This document shows positions 17,382 through 26,887 of a DNA stretch of 64,000 nt, piece by piece. Positions within the stretch are counted from its first letter, which is position 1, and the number at the start of each line of letters is the position of its first letter. The stretch is taken from NCBI GenBank assembly GCA_003426165.1, contig QUAH01000008.1:79143-143142 (forward strand). Reading direction: 5' to 3'. The notes under the pieces are model-generated. The model saw nothing but the letters and a program-made list of their open reading frames with translations. It had not been told where the DNA came from and searched no databases. Source of the stretch: Candidatus Saccharicenans subterraneus. Its GTDB lineage: Bacteria; Acidobacteriota; Aminicenantia; Aminicenantales; Saccharicenantaceae. Made by a program: the position numbers and the translations under genes.

Positions 17382-19223
17382 ATGGCTAAGAAAAAACTTT
17401 TGCTGATCGATTTTGACCAGGAATTCCTTAAATTTTTAGCCGGGGCCCTGTCTGATGAGGGCTTCGAGATTGTGACGGCAACCGATGGCCTGGCCGGATT
17501 TGAAAGATTTTCCGAGGCCCATCCCGACCTGGTCATCATGGAAGCCATGCTTCCCAAATTCCATGGCTTTGAACTATGTTCCCGCATCACTTCCCACCCG
17601 ACCAAGAAAGCTCCGGTCATAATCGTCACCGGGATATACAAAGATTCGGTGTACAAGACCGAAGCCCTGAGAAGCCTGGGCGCTTCGGCCTTTTTCGAAA
17701 AACCTCTTAACCTGGAAGAACTGCTCAACAAGATATATGAACTGGTAGGCCGGCCGGAGCCGAAGAAGGCTCCCGTCCCGCCCAGGCCCGCCGACAAGGA
17801 GCTGGACCAGCTATTGAAAGAAGCGCTGTCCATGGACATGGAAGAAAAGAAGCCGGAGCAGAAAGTCAGGCCGGTGGAAAAGCCCGGGCCGGTTGAAAAG
17901 CCTGCACCCAGGCCGGCCCCGACCAGAGAACCGTCCCTGACCAAGGATGACGAAGTCGACTTAATCCTCAAATCAAAGCTAAAAGACCTGATGATAGAAA
18001 ACTCCAAGCCGGAACCTCAACCTGCACCCAGGCCGACAACCAAGCCTGAAAAAGAAAAACCTGCAGCCAGACCGGTTGAACCGAAGAAAACGGCTGCGCC
18101 GACTCCTGATAGCCTGCTGGATGAACTTATAAAAAAACCTGCGGCTGCCCCCGCCGCCCCCAGGCCGGCCAAAGTTGAACCGACCCCGGTCGAAAGCAAG
18201 CCTCAGCCTGCCCCCAGACCCAGACCTGAAACCAAACCGGAACCTGTAAGAGAACCCAGGAAAGAAACCCGTCAGGTTCCGACTACCCCGCCGGCTGAAA
18301 GCAAGTCAAGAACTTCAGCTCCATCAGCTCCGGTGGTCACGCCTTTCAAGGGCTTCATTGAAGAAGAAAAAGAAGACAAGAAGGAAAAGTCCCGAAGCGG
18401 AGCCGGAAGATACATTGGCCTGGCCGCAGCCATCCTGGCCGTAGCCGGCGCCGTGGCCTTCTTAACTCTAAAGAAAAAGGAGGCCCCGGCTTTCAGCGGA
18501 CAGACCAGCAACCAGGCAGCCGCTCTCCAGACCGGCAGCACCGGGCCCGTCAGCAGCCAGCCTTCGGAAACAGAGATACAGCAAGAAATAGAAAAGCAGA
18601 TGGAAGCCTACCGGGCTCAGAAAACCCAGGGCGAGACCAGGACCCAGAACAGACAGAACCAGGGTGGCGGCAGGCAGACCTCAAGAAACGCTGAAGCTGC
18701 CCCGGTCGCGCCTTACATCCCGGAGCAAAAGACCAGCCTGGCCACCATGAACAACCCCCAGCCGGCCGAGCAAGCCAGCACCACAGCACCGGCTCAGGCT
18801 GAAACGGCCACCCAGACTGCCGGGACCGAGACAGCCGGTGGAACCGAAGAAAAGGCCGCCGACCAGAATCAGGCTGTCTCCGAGCCCCAGGTAGTAATTC
18901 CTGCCCAGGAGGTCAAGCCCGGCGACCTGGTGCCGCTCAACACGGTTGACGTGGAGCCAAAGGTGGTGAAGACTGTCGAACCGGTCTACCCCGAAGCCGA
19001 CCGCAGGATGGGCATCAAAGGCCAGATTCTGCTCAACGTCCTGATCTCAGAAAACGGAGATGTCCTTGATGCGGCTGTTATCAGAGGCATCAGGGGGTCC
19101 GTGGCCCTGGAAAAGGAAGCCATCAACGCTGTCAAAAAATGGAAATTCTTGCCAGCCGAGAAAAATGGTGTTAAAGTAAAGGTCTGGAAGCCAGTGACTA
19201 TCGGCTTCGGCCTGAATAAATAA
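17382..19223 (+). CDS. Receiver domain - Pro/Lys-rich linker - TM - TonB C-terminal domain fusion
   Basis: Residues 1-125 form a CheY-like receiver: acidic pair Asp10/Asp12, Thr in IIVTG, Lys in FFEKP. The phosphoacceptor site reads VIMEAMLP, so Asp is Glu54. A long linker rich in Pro, Lys and Ala runs to a single membrane helix (about 344-364), followed by a Gln/Thr/Ala-rich periplasmic segment and a TonB C-terminal domain (about 524-613, EPVYPEADRRMGIKGQ ... WKFLPA). The topology is thus receiver in the cytoplasm, TonB domain in the periplasm. It may contact TonB-dependent receptors such as the one at 12 kb; ExbB/ExbD are not in the window. A small coiled-coil gene follows 25 bases later. 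Confidence 0.88.
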   Translation: MAKKKLLLIDFDQEFLKFLAGALSDEGFEIVTATDGLAGFERFSEAHPDLVIMEAMLPKFHGFELCSRITSHPTKKAPVIIVTGIYKDSVYKTEALRSLGASAFFEKPLNLEELLNKIYELVGRPEPKKAPVPPRPADKELDQLLKEALSMDMEEKKPEQKVRPVEKPGPVEKPAPRPAPTREPSLTKDDEVDLILKSKLKDLMIENSKPEPQPAPRPTTKPEKEKPAARPVEPKKTAAPTPDSLLDELIKKPAAAPAAPRPAKVEPTPVESKPQPAPRPRPETKPEPVREPRKETRQVPTTPPAESKSRTSAPSAPVVTPFKGFIEEEKEDKKEKSRSGAGRYIGLAAAILAVAGAVAFLTLKKKEAPAFSGQTSNQAAALQTGSTGPVSSQPSETEIQQEIEKQMEAYRAQKTQGETRTQNRQNQGGGRQTSRNAEAAPVAPYIPEQKTSLATMNNPQPAEQASTTAPAQAETATQTAGTETAGGTEEKAADQNQAVSEPQVVIPAQEVKPGDLVPLNTVDVEPKVVKTVEPVYPEADRRMGIKGQILLNVLISENGDVLDAAVIRGIRGSVALEKEAINAVKKWKFLPAEKNGVKVKVWKPVTIGFGLNK

Positions 19224-19248
19224 AGAGGGTTAAAAAGGAGTCAAGAAG

Positions 19249-19488
19249 ATGAGCATCTCCAAGGAACAAGAAGAGCTTTACAAAAAGACTCTGGAGGATG
19301 TTCGGGCCCAACTGGCGGCTATCGACGGCGAGGTGGAGAAGGAGCTGCAGAGAGTCAGACAGACCCTGGCTCAACTCCAGGAACAGAAAAAGTCCCTGAA
19401 GATGGTCTACGAAGGAATCGCCAAGTTGCTGGGGATCGAAAGCGACCTGGAAGAAGAGTCCGCGGATACCACCATCCCCAAGATGTAA
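19249..19488 (+). CDS. Small coiled-coil protein
   Basis: This 79-residue ORF has a good AAAAAGGAG site before the ATG and lies 25 bases after the receiver-TonB gene. It is strongly helical with heptad-like Leu/Val spacing over residues about 8-60 (EVEKELQRVRQTLAQLQEQ) and an acidic tail. There is no signal or membrane segment. I recognise no family. Its position suggests an accessory to the receiver-TonB protein, for instance as a cytoplasmic binding partner; this is inference only. Confidence 0.72.
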   Translation: MSISKEQEELYKKTLEDVRAQLAAIDGEVEKELQRVRQTLAQLQEQKKSLKMVYEGIAKLLGIESDLEEESADTTIPKM

Positions 19489-19597
19489 CAGTCCGGGATC
19501 AGATAGCAACCTGGCCAGGGCCTCAACTGACTCGGTAGATAAGGGAACCAAGCAGGACGGAAATCAGGGAAAAATCCCGGTTTTCCAATTTTTTCTC

Positions 19598-19626
19598 TTG
19601 AATGGCATCCCGTTTTCAGGTATTTT
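19598..19626 (+). promoter_or_regulatory. Candidate sigma-70 promoter of the LysE-family gene
   Basis: TTGAAT and TATTTT are separated by exactly 17 bases, each matching the consensus at four of six positions. The start point would leave a leader of about 24 bases, which lacks a clear ribosome site. Confidence 0.35.
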
Positions 19627-19656
19627 ATTAGCCTATTTCACAGCCCTGGTAACTGG

Positions 19657-20286
19657 ATGTTTATTCTGATCGGTTTCCTGATAGGTTTCATGGCAGCCGT
19701 CCCGGTAGGACCGGTTAATATCTATATCATCTCCCAGACCCTGAAAAGGGACTTCTTTCACGGAATGATGGCCGGGCTGACCACGGCCCTGCTGGACCTG
19801 ACCTATTGCCTGGTGGCCCTGGTCGGTTTTTTCCACATCTCCGTCAACATCGCCAACTACGGCTACTGGCTCAAGATAGCGGCCGGAGTGGTCCTGTTAT
19901 TTCTCGGCTTAAAACTTTTCCACGATGCCAGGGTCTTCAAGTTCAGGGTCAGGGAAAAAGACGCGGTCATAATCAAGAGCCCGAGACCGCTGCTGGGTGT
20001 TTTCCTCCTGTATATTTCCAATCCCTCGCTGTATGCCTTCTGGATTGCCGTGGCCGGCTTCGTCACCGCCCACGGCCTGCTGCGGGAAGGTTTCTGGCCG
20101 GCGGTGTTCTTTGCCCTGTCCTGCGGACTGGGAGCCATGGTCTGGTATTTCTTCCTGGTACGGATTGTTTCCCATTACCAGGCCAAAATCCAGGAAAACA
20201 CCTTTAAGAAGCTGCTCTGGGTGCTGGGCACCATGCTGGTCTGTTTCTCCCTGTTCACCTTTTTCAAGGTTCTGACCGGCAAGTAA
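19657..20286 (+). CDS. LysE/RhtB-family transporter
   Basis: This 209-residue inner-membrane protein has about six hydrophobic helices. The N-terminal GFMAAVPVGPVNIYIISQTL is the LysE/RhtB signature, with its conserved PVGP; LFLGLKLF closes the first half. The family exports amino acids or other small metabolites; the substrate cannot be read from sequence. It appears monocistronic, and the next gene starts 78 bases later. There is no obvious ribosome site before the ATG. Confidence 0.88.
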   Translation: MFILIGFLIGFMAAVPVGPVNIYIISQTLKRDFFHGMMAGLTTALLDLTYCLVALVGFFHISVNIANYGYWLKIAAGVVLLFLGLKLFHDARVFKFRVREKDAVIIKSPRPLLGVFLLYISNPSLYAFWIAVAGFVTAHGLLREGFWPAVFFALSCGLGAMVWYFFLVRIVSHYQAKIQENTFKKLLWVLGTMLVCFSLFTFFKVLTGK

Positions 20287-20364
20287 GACAAGCATAACAG
20301 CTTTCGGTATCGGCTTTCCAGAATAGTCTTCCCCCGGCCATATTTTTGAGTAAAATAATAGCGG

Positions 20365-23300
20365 ATGCAGAAGGAAGAAATCTTAACCCGGGACAGGGAT
20401 ATCAGGTTCCCCGAATTTGTTATCCTCAAGGCCTCGGCCGGCACCGGAAAGACCAGGGCCCTGACCCTACGCTTCACCCAGTTCCTGCTATCCAGGCATA
20501 TCCGGCATAATGACCCCAACCAGATTCTGGCCATCACCTTTACCAGAAATGCCACCAAGGAGATGAAGGAGAGAATTATCGGCTGGTTGAAGAAATGTTA
20601 TTTCCTGTCTGCCGATAGTCAGCCAGACCGCGATCTGGAAGAAATCATAAGCCTGGTTACCATTGACCGGGACCAGCTCCGGTCCAGGGCCGAAGAAATC
20701 CTGGATAAGATCCTGAAAAATTACAGCGATTTCCAGGTAACCACCATCGATAGTTTTATGTCCAGCGTCTTCAAGGCAGCCGCGGTGGAACTGGGAGTCA
20801 GCCCGGACACGGAAATTGTCATAGACTCCGGGCCGGTCGTTTCCTATGCCTTCTCCCGCCTGCTTAATAACATCCGCCCCGGTTCACCCGAATTCAACCA
20901 GTTCCTTGAAATCTGCTATCACCTCAAGGAAATGCGGGGCTCGTCCAGTGCTTTTGCCTGGGACCCGGCTCACGAGCTGGAAACCGTTTTTATCAAACTG
21001 AACAGGAAGCTGGCCGGGGCCAACCGCCGGCCCGTCCAGATGGACCTTGCCAAAACCCGGGAAGAACTGACCTCCCTGGAAAAACAATTCCAGGCGGTCC
21101 GGGAAAGGGCCGCTAAGCTCGTGGCTGACTGGGGCGGCTGCCCGACGCGGTCGAGACTCCTGAGATATCTGCCCAAGAACAGGCTGAGCGATTGGGAAGA
21201 TTACGATTTTTCTATATTAGAAGAGAAGAGGGTACAACTGCCCGACCTCCTCGCCCGGGAGCTGCTCAAACTGAAAGAAATAATTGAAAGATACCAGGAA
21301 CTCCAGGCTGGCATTTTCTACCAGCCGCATATCAGGGTCTATAACCTGTTCCTGGAAGTCCTGGAACGAACCAGGAAGGAACGGGGGTTGGTCTTTATGG
21401 AAGACGTTCATTCGCGACTGGCCCGCTACCTGGAAACGGGTATTGTCCCCGACATCTACTTCAGCCTGGGCACAGAAATCTACCACTATCTGATTGATGA
21501 GTTCCAGGACACCTCTCCCCTTCAATGGCAGAATCTCTATCCCCTGATAGAAAACGCCCTGGCCCAGGGCGGCAGCCTGTTCATAGTCGGCGACACCAAG
21601 CAGGCCATCTACGGCTTTCGCGAGGCTGATTACCAGATAATGGTCAACCTGATGAATGGCCAGGAGGGTTTCGCTTCGGTTCAGCCCAGGATAGCCGAGC
21701 TCCGCCACAACTGGCGCAGCCGAAAGGAGCTGCTGGAATGGGTGAAAAAGATATTCCCCGACGGAATCAAGAAGGAGATAGCCTGGAAAGACGCCAAGCT
21801 ATGGCAGGCAGCCGCCGCCGCGAGCCTCCTGGATAATTTTGAATGCCGGCCCGCAGCCCCGGATAAATCAGCCCCGGGTTATGCTGAACTCAAATTAATA
21901 AGGCCGAAAGACAGGAAAAACCAGGACGGCTATAACCCTGAAAATGGACATGGAGAAGAAAACGGCGAAGAGCCGGACTCCCCGGAAAAGGCCGAGGTTC
22001 AGAATCTCATCCAGGAACTGCTGGATCGCGGCTACCGTCATTCGGACCTGGCCATCCTGGCTTACGAAAATGAAAAAGTCAAACAAGTCGCGGCCTGGCT
22101 CAACGAGAAAGGCATTCCCTTCATTCCCTATTCGGCCCTGGACATCAGGAGCCGGCCGATAATCAGGGAAATCCTGTCCTTCCTGCAATTTCTGGATTAC
22201 CCCCTGGACGACTTCAACCTTGCTGCCTTCCTGTTCGGACATCTATTCCAGCACAGGTTGCGGGCCGACGGCCTTTCTCTTCAAACTGAAGTTCTCAGAG
22301 AATTCATCCTGGAAAACAGGCGGAGAAAGGAGAGTCCACTCTACACCTCAATCAGGGAGAACTTCCCGGAAATCTGGAACGCATATTTTGAAGACTTTTT
22401 CAGGACCACAGGTTACCTGCCCCTGTATGACCTGGTAACCCAGGTCTACGGGGTATTCAGGCCGCTGGAACTTTTCCCCCTGGAAGAAGGTTCTTTGATC
22501 AAACTTCTTGAGGTCATCAAGAACTTCGAGGGACAGGGCAAGAGCAACCTGCGCGATTTTATCAAGTTTTCAGCCGAAGACACCGATGATAAGAACGTCT
22601 GGAACATAGACGTTCCGGAAAACCAGGACGCCGTTAAAATCATGACCATTCATAAAGCCAAGGGGCTCGGCTTCCCGGTGGTTATTCTCCTCCTGTACAG
22701 AGAGCAATGGAAAGGCGAGGATTTTTACCTCATGGACTTTCCGAAGGATATCTTTCCCGACTGGGATGGTTACCAACCGGTCCGTGTGCTGAAAATGAGT
22801 TCCAAAGCAGGAGAATCCAGCTCCTATCTGAAAAGGACCTACGAGCGATACCGGCAACAGGATAGGGTCAACAAATTGAACACCCTGTACGTGGCCCTGA
22901 CCAGGGCCAGAGAAGAGCTCTATGTGATCGGCGTCAAGAAGAGGAATGAATATCCCTTTCCCCTGCTGGAGTCCATCCTCGACCTTAACATTAATGACCG
23001 TGACGCCTCCGCTGAAAGCAGGCCTACCTTTAAGAAAAAGAAAACCAAAAACGGCGGTCCGGATCAAGGAAAGGCAAGCCTTAAGATAATCCAGGCCGGA
23101 AAATTCCCGGAGGTCTCCACCCGGGCCAGCCTCAACTATTACGAGAAAAAGCGCGGCGAGCTGATGCACCGGCTCCTGGCCTCAATTGAATACCTCGAAG
23201 GCAACCCGGAAACTATTATTTTCGAAGTCCTGGGCCAGGTCGGCCCCGGAGAATTGACACCCGCCGCCTTGGAAGATGTCAAAAGAACCCTGCAGGAATT

Positions 23301-23598
23301 CCTGGCCCGACCAGAAGTGGCCACCTGGTTCAAGCCCTGTCCCGGGAGAACCATCCACCGTGAAATTGAACTGGCCGACAGCCAGGGCCGGCTTTACCGG
23401 GCCGACCGGGTGGTGGTGGACCGCGAGGTCGTCACTGTGATCGACTTCAAGACCGGCCGGTCCGAAGAACCGGAGCTGGTCCAGGCCTATCACCGGCAGC
23501 TTAAAGGATATATGTCCATGCTGTCAGATATCTTTCCCGGAAAGAAAGTGAGCGGCATCCTGATGTACCCCGACCTTAAGAAAGTGGAGATGATCTGA
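20365..23598 (+). CDS. addA: AddA-type UvrD/RecB helicase-nuclease
   Basis: This is the helicase-nuclease subunit of an AddAB double-strand-break end-resection complex. The Walker A ASAGTGKT is at 23-30. Further SF1A motifs are LIDEFQDTS, GDTKQAIYGFREAD, LRHNWRS, MTIHKAKGLGFPVV and YVALTRARE. The C-terminal RecB nuclease motif is VIDFKTGR near residue 1030. The 1077-residue length is normal. Its TGA stop shares one base with the addB ATG (TGATG), so the two are translationally coupled. A TAAAAT box lies eight bases before the ATG with no ribosome site, so a leaderless start is possible. Confidence 0.93.
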   Translation: MQKEEILTRDRDIRFPEFVILKASAGTGKTRALTLRFTQFLLSRHIRHNDPNQILAITFTRNATKEMKERIIGWLKKCYFLSADSQPDRDLEEIISLVTIDRDQLRSRAEEILDKILKNYSDFQVTTIDSFMSSVFKAAAVELGVSPDTEIVIDSGPVVSYAFSRLLNNIRPGSPEFNQFLEICYHLKEMRGSSSAFAWDPAHELETVFIKLNRKLAGANRRPVQMDLAKTREELTSLEKQFQAVRERAAKLVADWGGCPTRSRLLRYLPKNRLSDWEDYDFSILEEKRVQLPDLLARELLKLKEIIERYQELQAGIFYQPHIRVYNLFLEVLERTRKERGLVFMEDVHSRLARYLETGIVPDIYFSLGTEIYHYLIDEFQDTSPLQWQNLYPLIENALAQGGSLFIVGDTKQAIYGFREADYQIMVNLMNGQEGFASVQPRIAELRHNWRSRKELLEWVKKIFPDGIKKEIAWKDAKLWQAAAAASLLDNFECRPAAPDKSAPGYAELKLIRPKDRKNQDGYNPENGHGEENGEEPDSPEKAEVQNLIQELLDRGYRHSDLAILAYENEKVKQVAAWLNEKGIPFIPYSALDIRSRPIIREILSFLQFLDYPLDDFNLAAFLFGHLFQHRLRADGLSLQTEVLREFILENRRRKESPLYTSIRENFPEIWNAYFEDFFRTTGYLPLYDLVTQVYGVFRPLELFPLEEGSLIKLLEVIKNFEGQGKSNLRDFIKFSAEDTDDKNVWNIDVPENQDAVKIMTIHKAKGLGFPVVILLLYREQWKGEDFYLMDFPKDIFPDWDGYQPVRVLKMSSKAGESSSYLKRTYERYRQQDRVNKLNTLYVALTRAREELYVIGVKKRNEYPFPLLESILDLNINDRDASAESRPTFKKKKTKNGGPDQGKASLKIIQAGKFPEVSTRASLNYYEKKRGELMHRLLASIEYLEGNPETIIFEVLGQVGPGELTPAALEDVKRTLQEFLARPEVATWFKPCPGRTIHREIELADSQGRLYRADRVVVDREVVTVIDFKTGRSEEPELVQAYHRQLKGYMSMLSDIFPGKKVSGILMYPDLKKVEMI

Positions 23599-26549
23599 TG
23601 TCACTGGTGCTGGTTTCTCCCGGACACGACCTGCCAGAATTGCTGGCTGCCAAACTGCTGGAATCCGGCCAGGACCTGACCCGTGTCCGGGTGGTCTTCC
23701 CGGAAAAACGTCCCGGTCATTATCTCCGGAAAGCCCTGGCCCGCCGGCTCGGCCGAAGCTTCCTGCCACCGGCCATCCTGTCCTTCGACGAACTGGTGGA
23801 CAGCCTTTACCTGGAAATCAGCCAGGATCAGGACCGGCCGGCCGAGCCGATAGACGCTGTTTCCATGCTTTACGAGCTCCATCGAAAACATCCGGAACCA
23901 CTCGGAGGGCAAGCCTTCCTGTCCCTGGACGAATTTTTTCCCCTGGGAACTAAACTCTACCAGGACCTGGAAGAGTTGAAAGCCGGGCTGGTTTCCCGGG
24001 AAAATTTCCTGATGATTGACTCCCTGTCCGGCCAGAAACTCCCCGACCGGACCAGGAACAGGCTGCAGAAAGTATCCTTTTTCTTTGAGAATTTTTACAA
24101 GAGCCTGGCCGAGCAAGGACTTTCCACCCCGGCCACCCGGCTGACCAGGGTGCTGGAGGCTCTGCAACCAGAACACCTGGACTGCTTTGAACAAACCATC
24201 CTGGCCGGATTTTTCCTGCTCAACCGGGGCGAGATGGAGCTGGTCAAAAGGCTCCTGGAATCGGACCGGGTTACGCTCTATCTCCTGGAGGGCCCGGGCC
24301 TTGAGGACATGGTTCAGGGGCTGGAACTGGACCTGAAAGAGGCTGAAATCATAAGCGACGAACCAGGAAATGACCGGGAACCAGAACTTCAGTTCTACCT
24401 CAGTCCCGACTCCCACGGCCAGCTTTTCATACTGAACAAGCTGATGGAGGACAGGTTTCAAAACCCGGCCCTGCTCAATGAAAAACAGGTCATCGTCCTC
24501 CCGGCCCTGGAAAGCCTTATACCTCTTCACCAGCAGACCCTGACCGCCATCCCGGAAGAGACCTACAACATTTCCCTCGGTTATCCCCTGACCAGAACTC
24601 CCCTCTATAACTTTTTTGATTGCCTGTTCAATTTAATTCAGACCGCCGATGACCGGAACCGATTTTATGCCAGTTACTACCTGGATTTTGTCCTGCATCC
24701 TTACACCAAGAACATCTATTTTGAAGGACCGGAGCGGACTGCCGAGCTCACCAGGATTCTATTTCACACCATCCAGGAAATCTTCACCCGGAAAAAGGGC
24801 CGGTTGTTCTGGTCGCTGGAAGAAATCGCCTCCGACCGGGACCTGAGCCAGATGCTTGATGATTATTCGGAAACGGCCGGCACGCCCAGGGCCCCGGAGT
24901 TTCTGAAGCATTTGAGGTCAATTCACCAGAGGACCATAGAGCCTTTTCTTAAAGTAGACAGCCTCGAGGATTTTGCCGGCAAGCTGATCGACCTGCTTCA
25001 CTACCTGGCCAACCAGAGCACCGCCCCGCTCCATCTTTTCTTCCAGCCTTACGCCGAGGCTTTTTTCGAGCAATTTGAGAAACTGAAGGGCTCCCTGCTG
25101 GCCCGCCATTCCTTTGAGCACCGCAACAGCTACTTCAACCTCTTCCGCAAGCTCATCTCCGAGGCCAGGGTCAGCTTCCCAGGGACCCCGCTTCATGGCC
25201 TCCAGGTCCTGGGCTTCTGGGAAACCCGCTGCCTGCAGTTTGACGAAGTATACCTGCTGGACATGAACGAAGAGGTAATTCCGGGCACGTCCAGGGTTGA
25301 CTCTCTCCTGCCGCAGCTGGTCAGGCAGGCGCTCAAACTCCCGACCTACCGGGACCTCGAAAAAAGATACAGGTATTACTTCCACCAGCTGGTGTCCGGG
25401 GCCAAAAAAGTCAATGTATTCTTCGTGGAAAACAGCGAGAAGGAAAAGAGCCGGTTTGTGGAAGAGCTCCTCTGGAAAAAACAGAAAAAGGAAGGCAAAC
25501 TGGAAACCTCCTGTTACATCCAGCCGGCCAGCTACCAGATTGATCTAAAAATGCCCGCGGTCCAACCTGTGGCCAAGACCCCAGCGATGGTCCGGGCCCT
25601 CGAAGCAATGGAAATTTCAGCCACCCAGCTCGACTCCTACCTGAGATGTCCTCTACAGTTTTTCTATGCCCACGTTCTCGGGCTGGCCGAAAGAGAGGAG
25701 CTGTCGGACACGCCGGAGCGGGCTGAAATCGGCACCCTGGTTCATTCCATACTCCAGGAATATTTCCAGGGCTATCTGAAGCGGCCCCTGCCGGCCGAGC
25801 CAGATGCAGACCGCCTGCTTCAGATCATAGACCAGAGCTTTGGCCAGAAATTCTCCGACCCGGATTCGGGACTTTCTCTCCTGATTAAAGAGCAGGTCAA
25901 GAAGCATCTCCTGGAATTCCTGGAAAGCTACCAGAAACCGGCGGTCATAAAACTGAAGGAAGCCAGAAAGCGGCTGGTCATCCTCGGCCTGGAGAAAAAA
26001 TACCGGCTGGATTACACTGTCAATCGCAGAACCTTCCGGCTCAAGGGCAAGATCGACCGGATAGAAAAGCGCGGCTCCCAGCTCTGCCTTCTCGATTACA
26101 AGACTTCTTCCAACGAAAAGTACCAGGCCATCAAGTTCAACAAGCTGGATCCACAGGACAGGTCAACCTGGGCCGGAGCCATCGGCAGCCTGCAGCTACC
26201 CTTTTACCAGCTTCTGGCCGCTCCGGAGTTCGGGTTGCCACCGGAGGACATCTACTCGGGACTGCTCTTGCTGGGAAAGAATTATCTTGACCTGTCCATA
26301 GAATTTTCTCCCCTGGTTGAAAAGAGCACGGATAAATCGGAGCGAGAAAAGCAGAAATCCACAATCTATCCCTTCAACGAAACCGATGCGGCCAGGGAAA
26401 TGAGAAAAGAAAAATTCCTGCTGGTCAAGGATATTCTGGACCGGCTGCTTCTGGAAATAGTTAACCCGAACGTGCCCTTCACCCCCGACGGCCTGGATAA
26501 CGACCAATGCCAGCGGTGCTCTTTTACGGTTTTCTGCGGGCAGCAATAA
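23598..26549 (+). CDS. addB: AddB-type subunit with Fe-S PD-(D/E)XK nuclease domain
   Basis: This is the partner of AddA, 983 residues. The N-terminal helicase-like half starts VLVSPGHDLPEL and has no Walker A, so this half is probably structural, as in AddB proteins lacking ATPase motifs. The nuclease domain carries LCLLDYKTSS. Cys684 (RCPLQFFY) with Cys971, Cys974 and Cys980 (CQRCSFTVFC) gives the C...CxxCx5C cluster ligands typical of AddB. A nuclease role in recombination repair follows from the family and the coupling to addA. Confidence 0.9.
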   Translation: MSLVLVSPGHDLPELLAAKLLESGQDLTRVRVVFPEKRPGHYLRKALARRLGRSFLPPAILSFDELVDSLYLEISQDQDRPAEPIDAVSMLYELHRKHPEPLGGQAFLSLDEFFPLGTKLYQDLEELKAGLVSRENFLMIDSLSGQKLPDRTRNRLQKVSFFFENFYKSLAEQGLSTPATRLTRVLEALQPEHLDCFEQTILAGFFLLNRGEMELVKRLLESDRVTLYLLEGPGLEDMVQGLELDLKEAEIISDEPGNDREPELQFYLSPDSHGQLFILNKLMEDRFQNPALLNEKQVIVLPALESLIPLHQQTLTAIPEETYNISLGYPLTRTPLYNFFDCLFNLIQTADDRNRFYASYYLDFVLHPYTKNIYFEGPERTAELTRILFHTIQEIFTRKKGRLFWSLEEIASDRDLSQMLDDYSETAGTPRAPEFLKHLRSIHQRTIEPFLKVDSLEDFAGKLIDLLHYLANQSTAPLHLFFQPYAEAFFEQFEKLKGSLLARHSFEHRNSYFNLFRKLISEARVSFPGTPLHGLQVLGFWETRCLQFDEVYLLDMNEEVIPGTSRVDSLLPQLVRQALKLPTYRDLEKRYRYYFHQLVSGAKKVNVFFVENSEKEKSRFVEELLWKKQKKEGKLETSCYIQPASYQIDLKMPAVQPVAKTPAMVRALEAMEISATQLDSYLRCPLQFFYAHVLGLAEREELSDTPERAEIGTLVHSILQEYFQGYLKRPLPAEPDADRLLQIIDQSFGQKFSDPDSGLSLLIKEQVKKHLLEFLESYQKPAVIKLKEARKRLVILGLEKKYRLDYTVNRRTFRLKGKIDRIEKRGSQLCLLDYKTSSNEKYQAIKFNKLDPQDRSTWAGAIGSLQLPFYQLLAAPEFGLPPEDIYSGLLLLGKNYLDLSIEFSPLVEKSTDKSEREKQKSTIYPFNETDAAREMRKEKFLLVKDILDRLLLEIVNPNVPFTPDGLDNDQCQRCSFTVFCGQQ

Positions 26550-26560
26550 AAATTGCCCGC
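26536..26560 (+). repeat. Hairpin GCGGGCA/TGCCCGC at the end of addB
   Basis: A seven-base perfect stem spans the addB stop codon with an 11-base loop. No T-run follows, so it is not a clear terminator. It shares its GCGGGCA core with inverted repeats at 29318 and 35701. Confidence 0.4.
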
Positions 26561-26633
26561 GACGGTGATCCATTTCAGCTGATTTTTCGTATTATTTAAT
26601 ATGAAGATGTTAAAGATTGGAAAGGCCTGAGCG

Positions 26634-26831
26634 ATGATAAAATTTTTACTGTGGTTGATTTTGTTTATCCTCTGCTGGCCGCTGGCCCTGCTGGCCCTGA
26701 TTCTCTATCCCCTGGTCTGGCTTATATCCCTGCCCTTCAGGCTGGTGGGTATAACCGTTACGGCCGTCTTTGACCTGCTGAAAGCCATCCTGACCCTGCC
26801 GGCCAGGATGCTCAACAGCCTGGCCAGATAG
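26634..26831 (+). CDS. Small hydrophobic membrane protein
   Basis: This is a 65-residue ORF whose residues about 3-30 (LLWLILFILCWPLALLALIL) and 30-58 are hydrophobic, enough for one or two membrane helices, with Arg residues at the C-terminus. AAAGGCCTGAGCG precedes the ATG at a usable distance. Codon use resembles its neighbours. It is not recognised; it lies between addB and an rRNA methyltransferase and probably has no functional link to either. Confidence 0.6.
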   Translation: MIKFLLWLILFILCWPLALLALILYPLVWLISLPFRLVGITVTAVFDLLKAILTLPARMLNSLAR

Positions 26832-26852
26832 GAGCCTCGGCCTAAAACCGGC

Positions 26853-26881
26853 TTGACAAATCGCCGCCCGGCGTTTACAAG
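26853..26881 (+). promoter_or_regulatory. Candidate promoter giving a leaderless rRNA-methyltransferase mRNA
   Basis: A perfect TTGACA is followed after 17 bases by TACAAG (four of six). The -10 box ends six bases before the ATG at 26888, so transcription would begin at or next to the start codon. No ribosome site precedes the ATG. Confidence 0.5.
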
Positions 26882-26887
26882 GAACTC

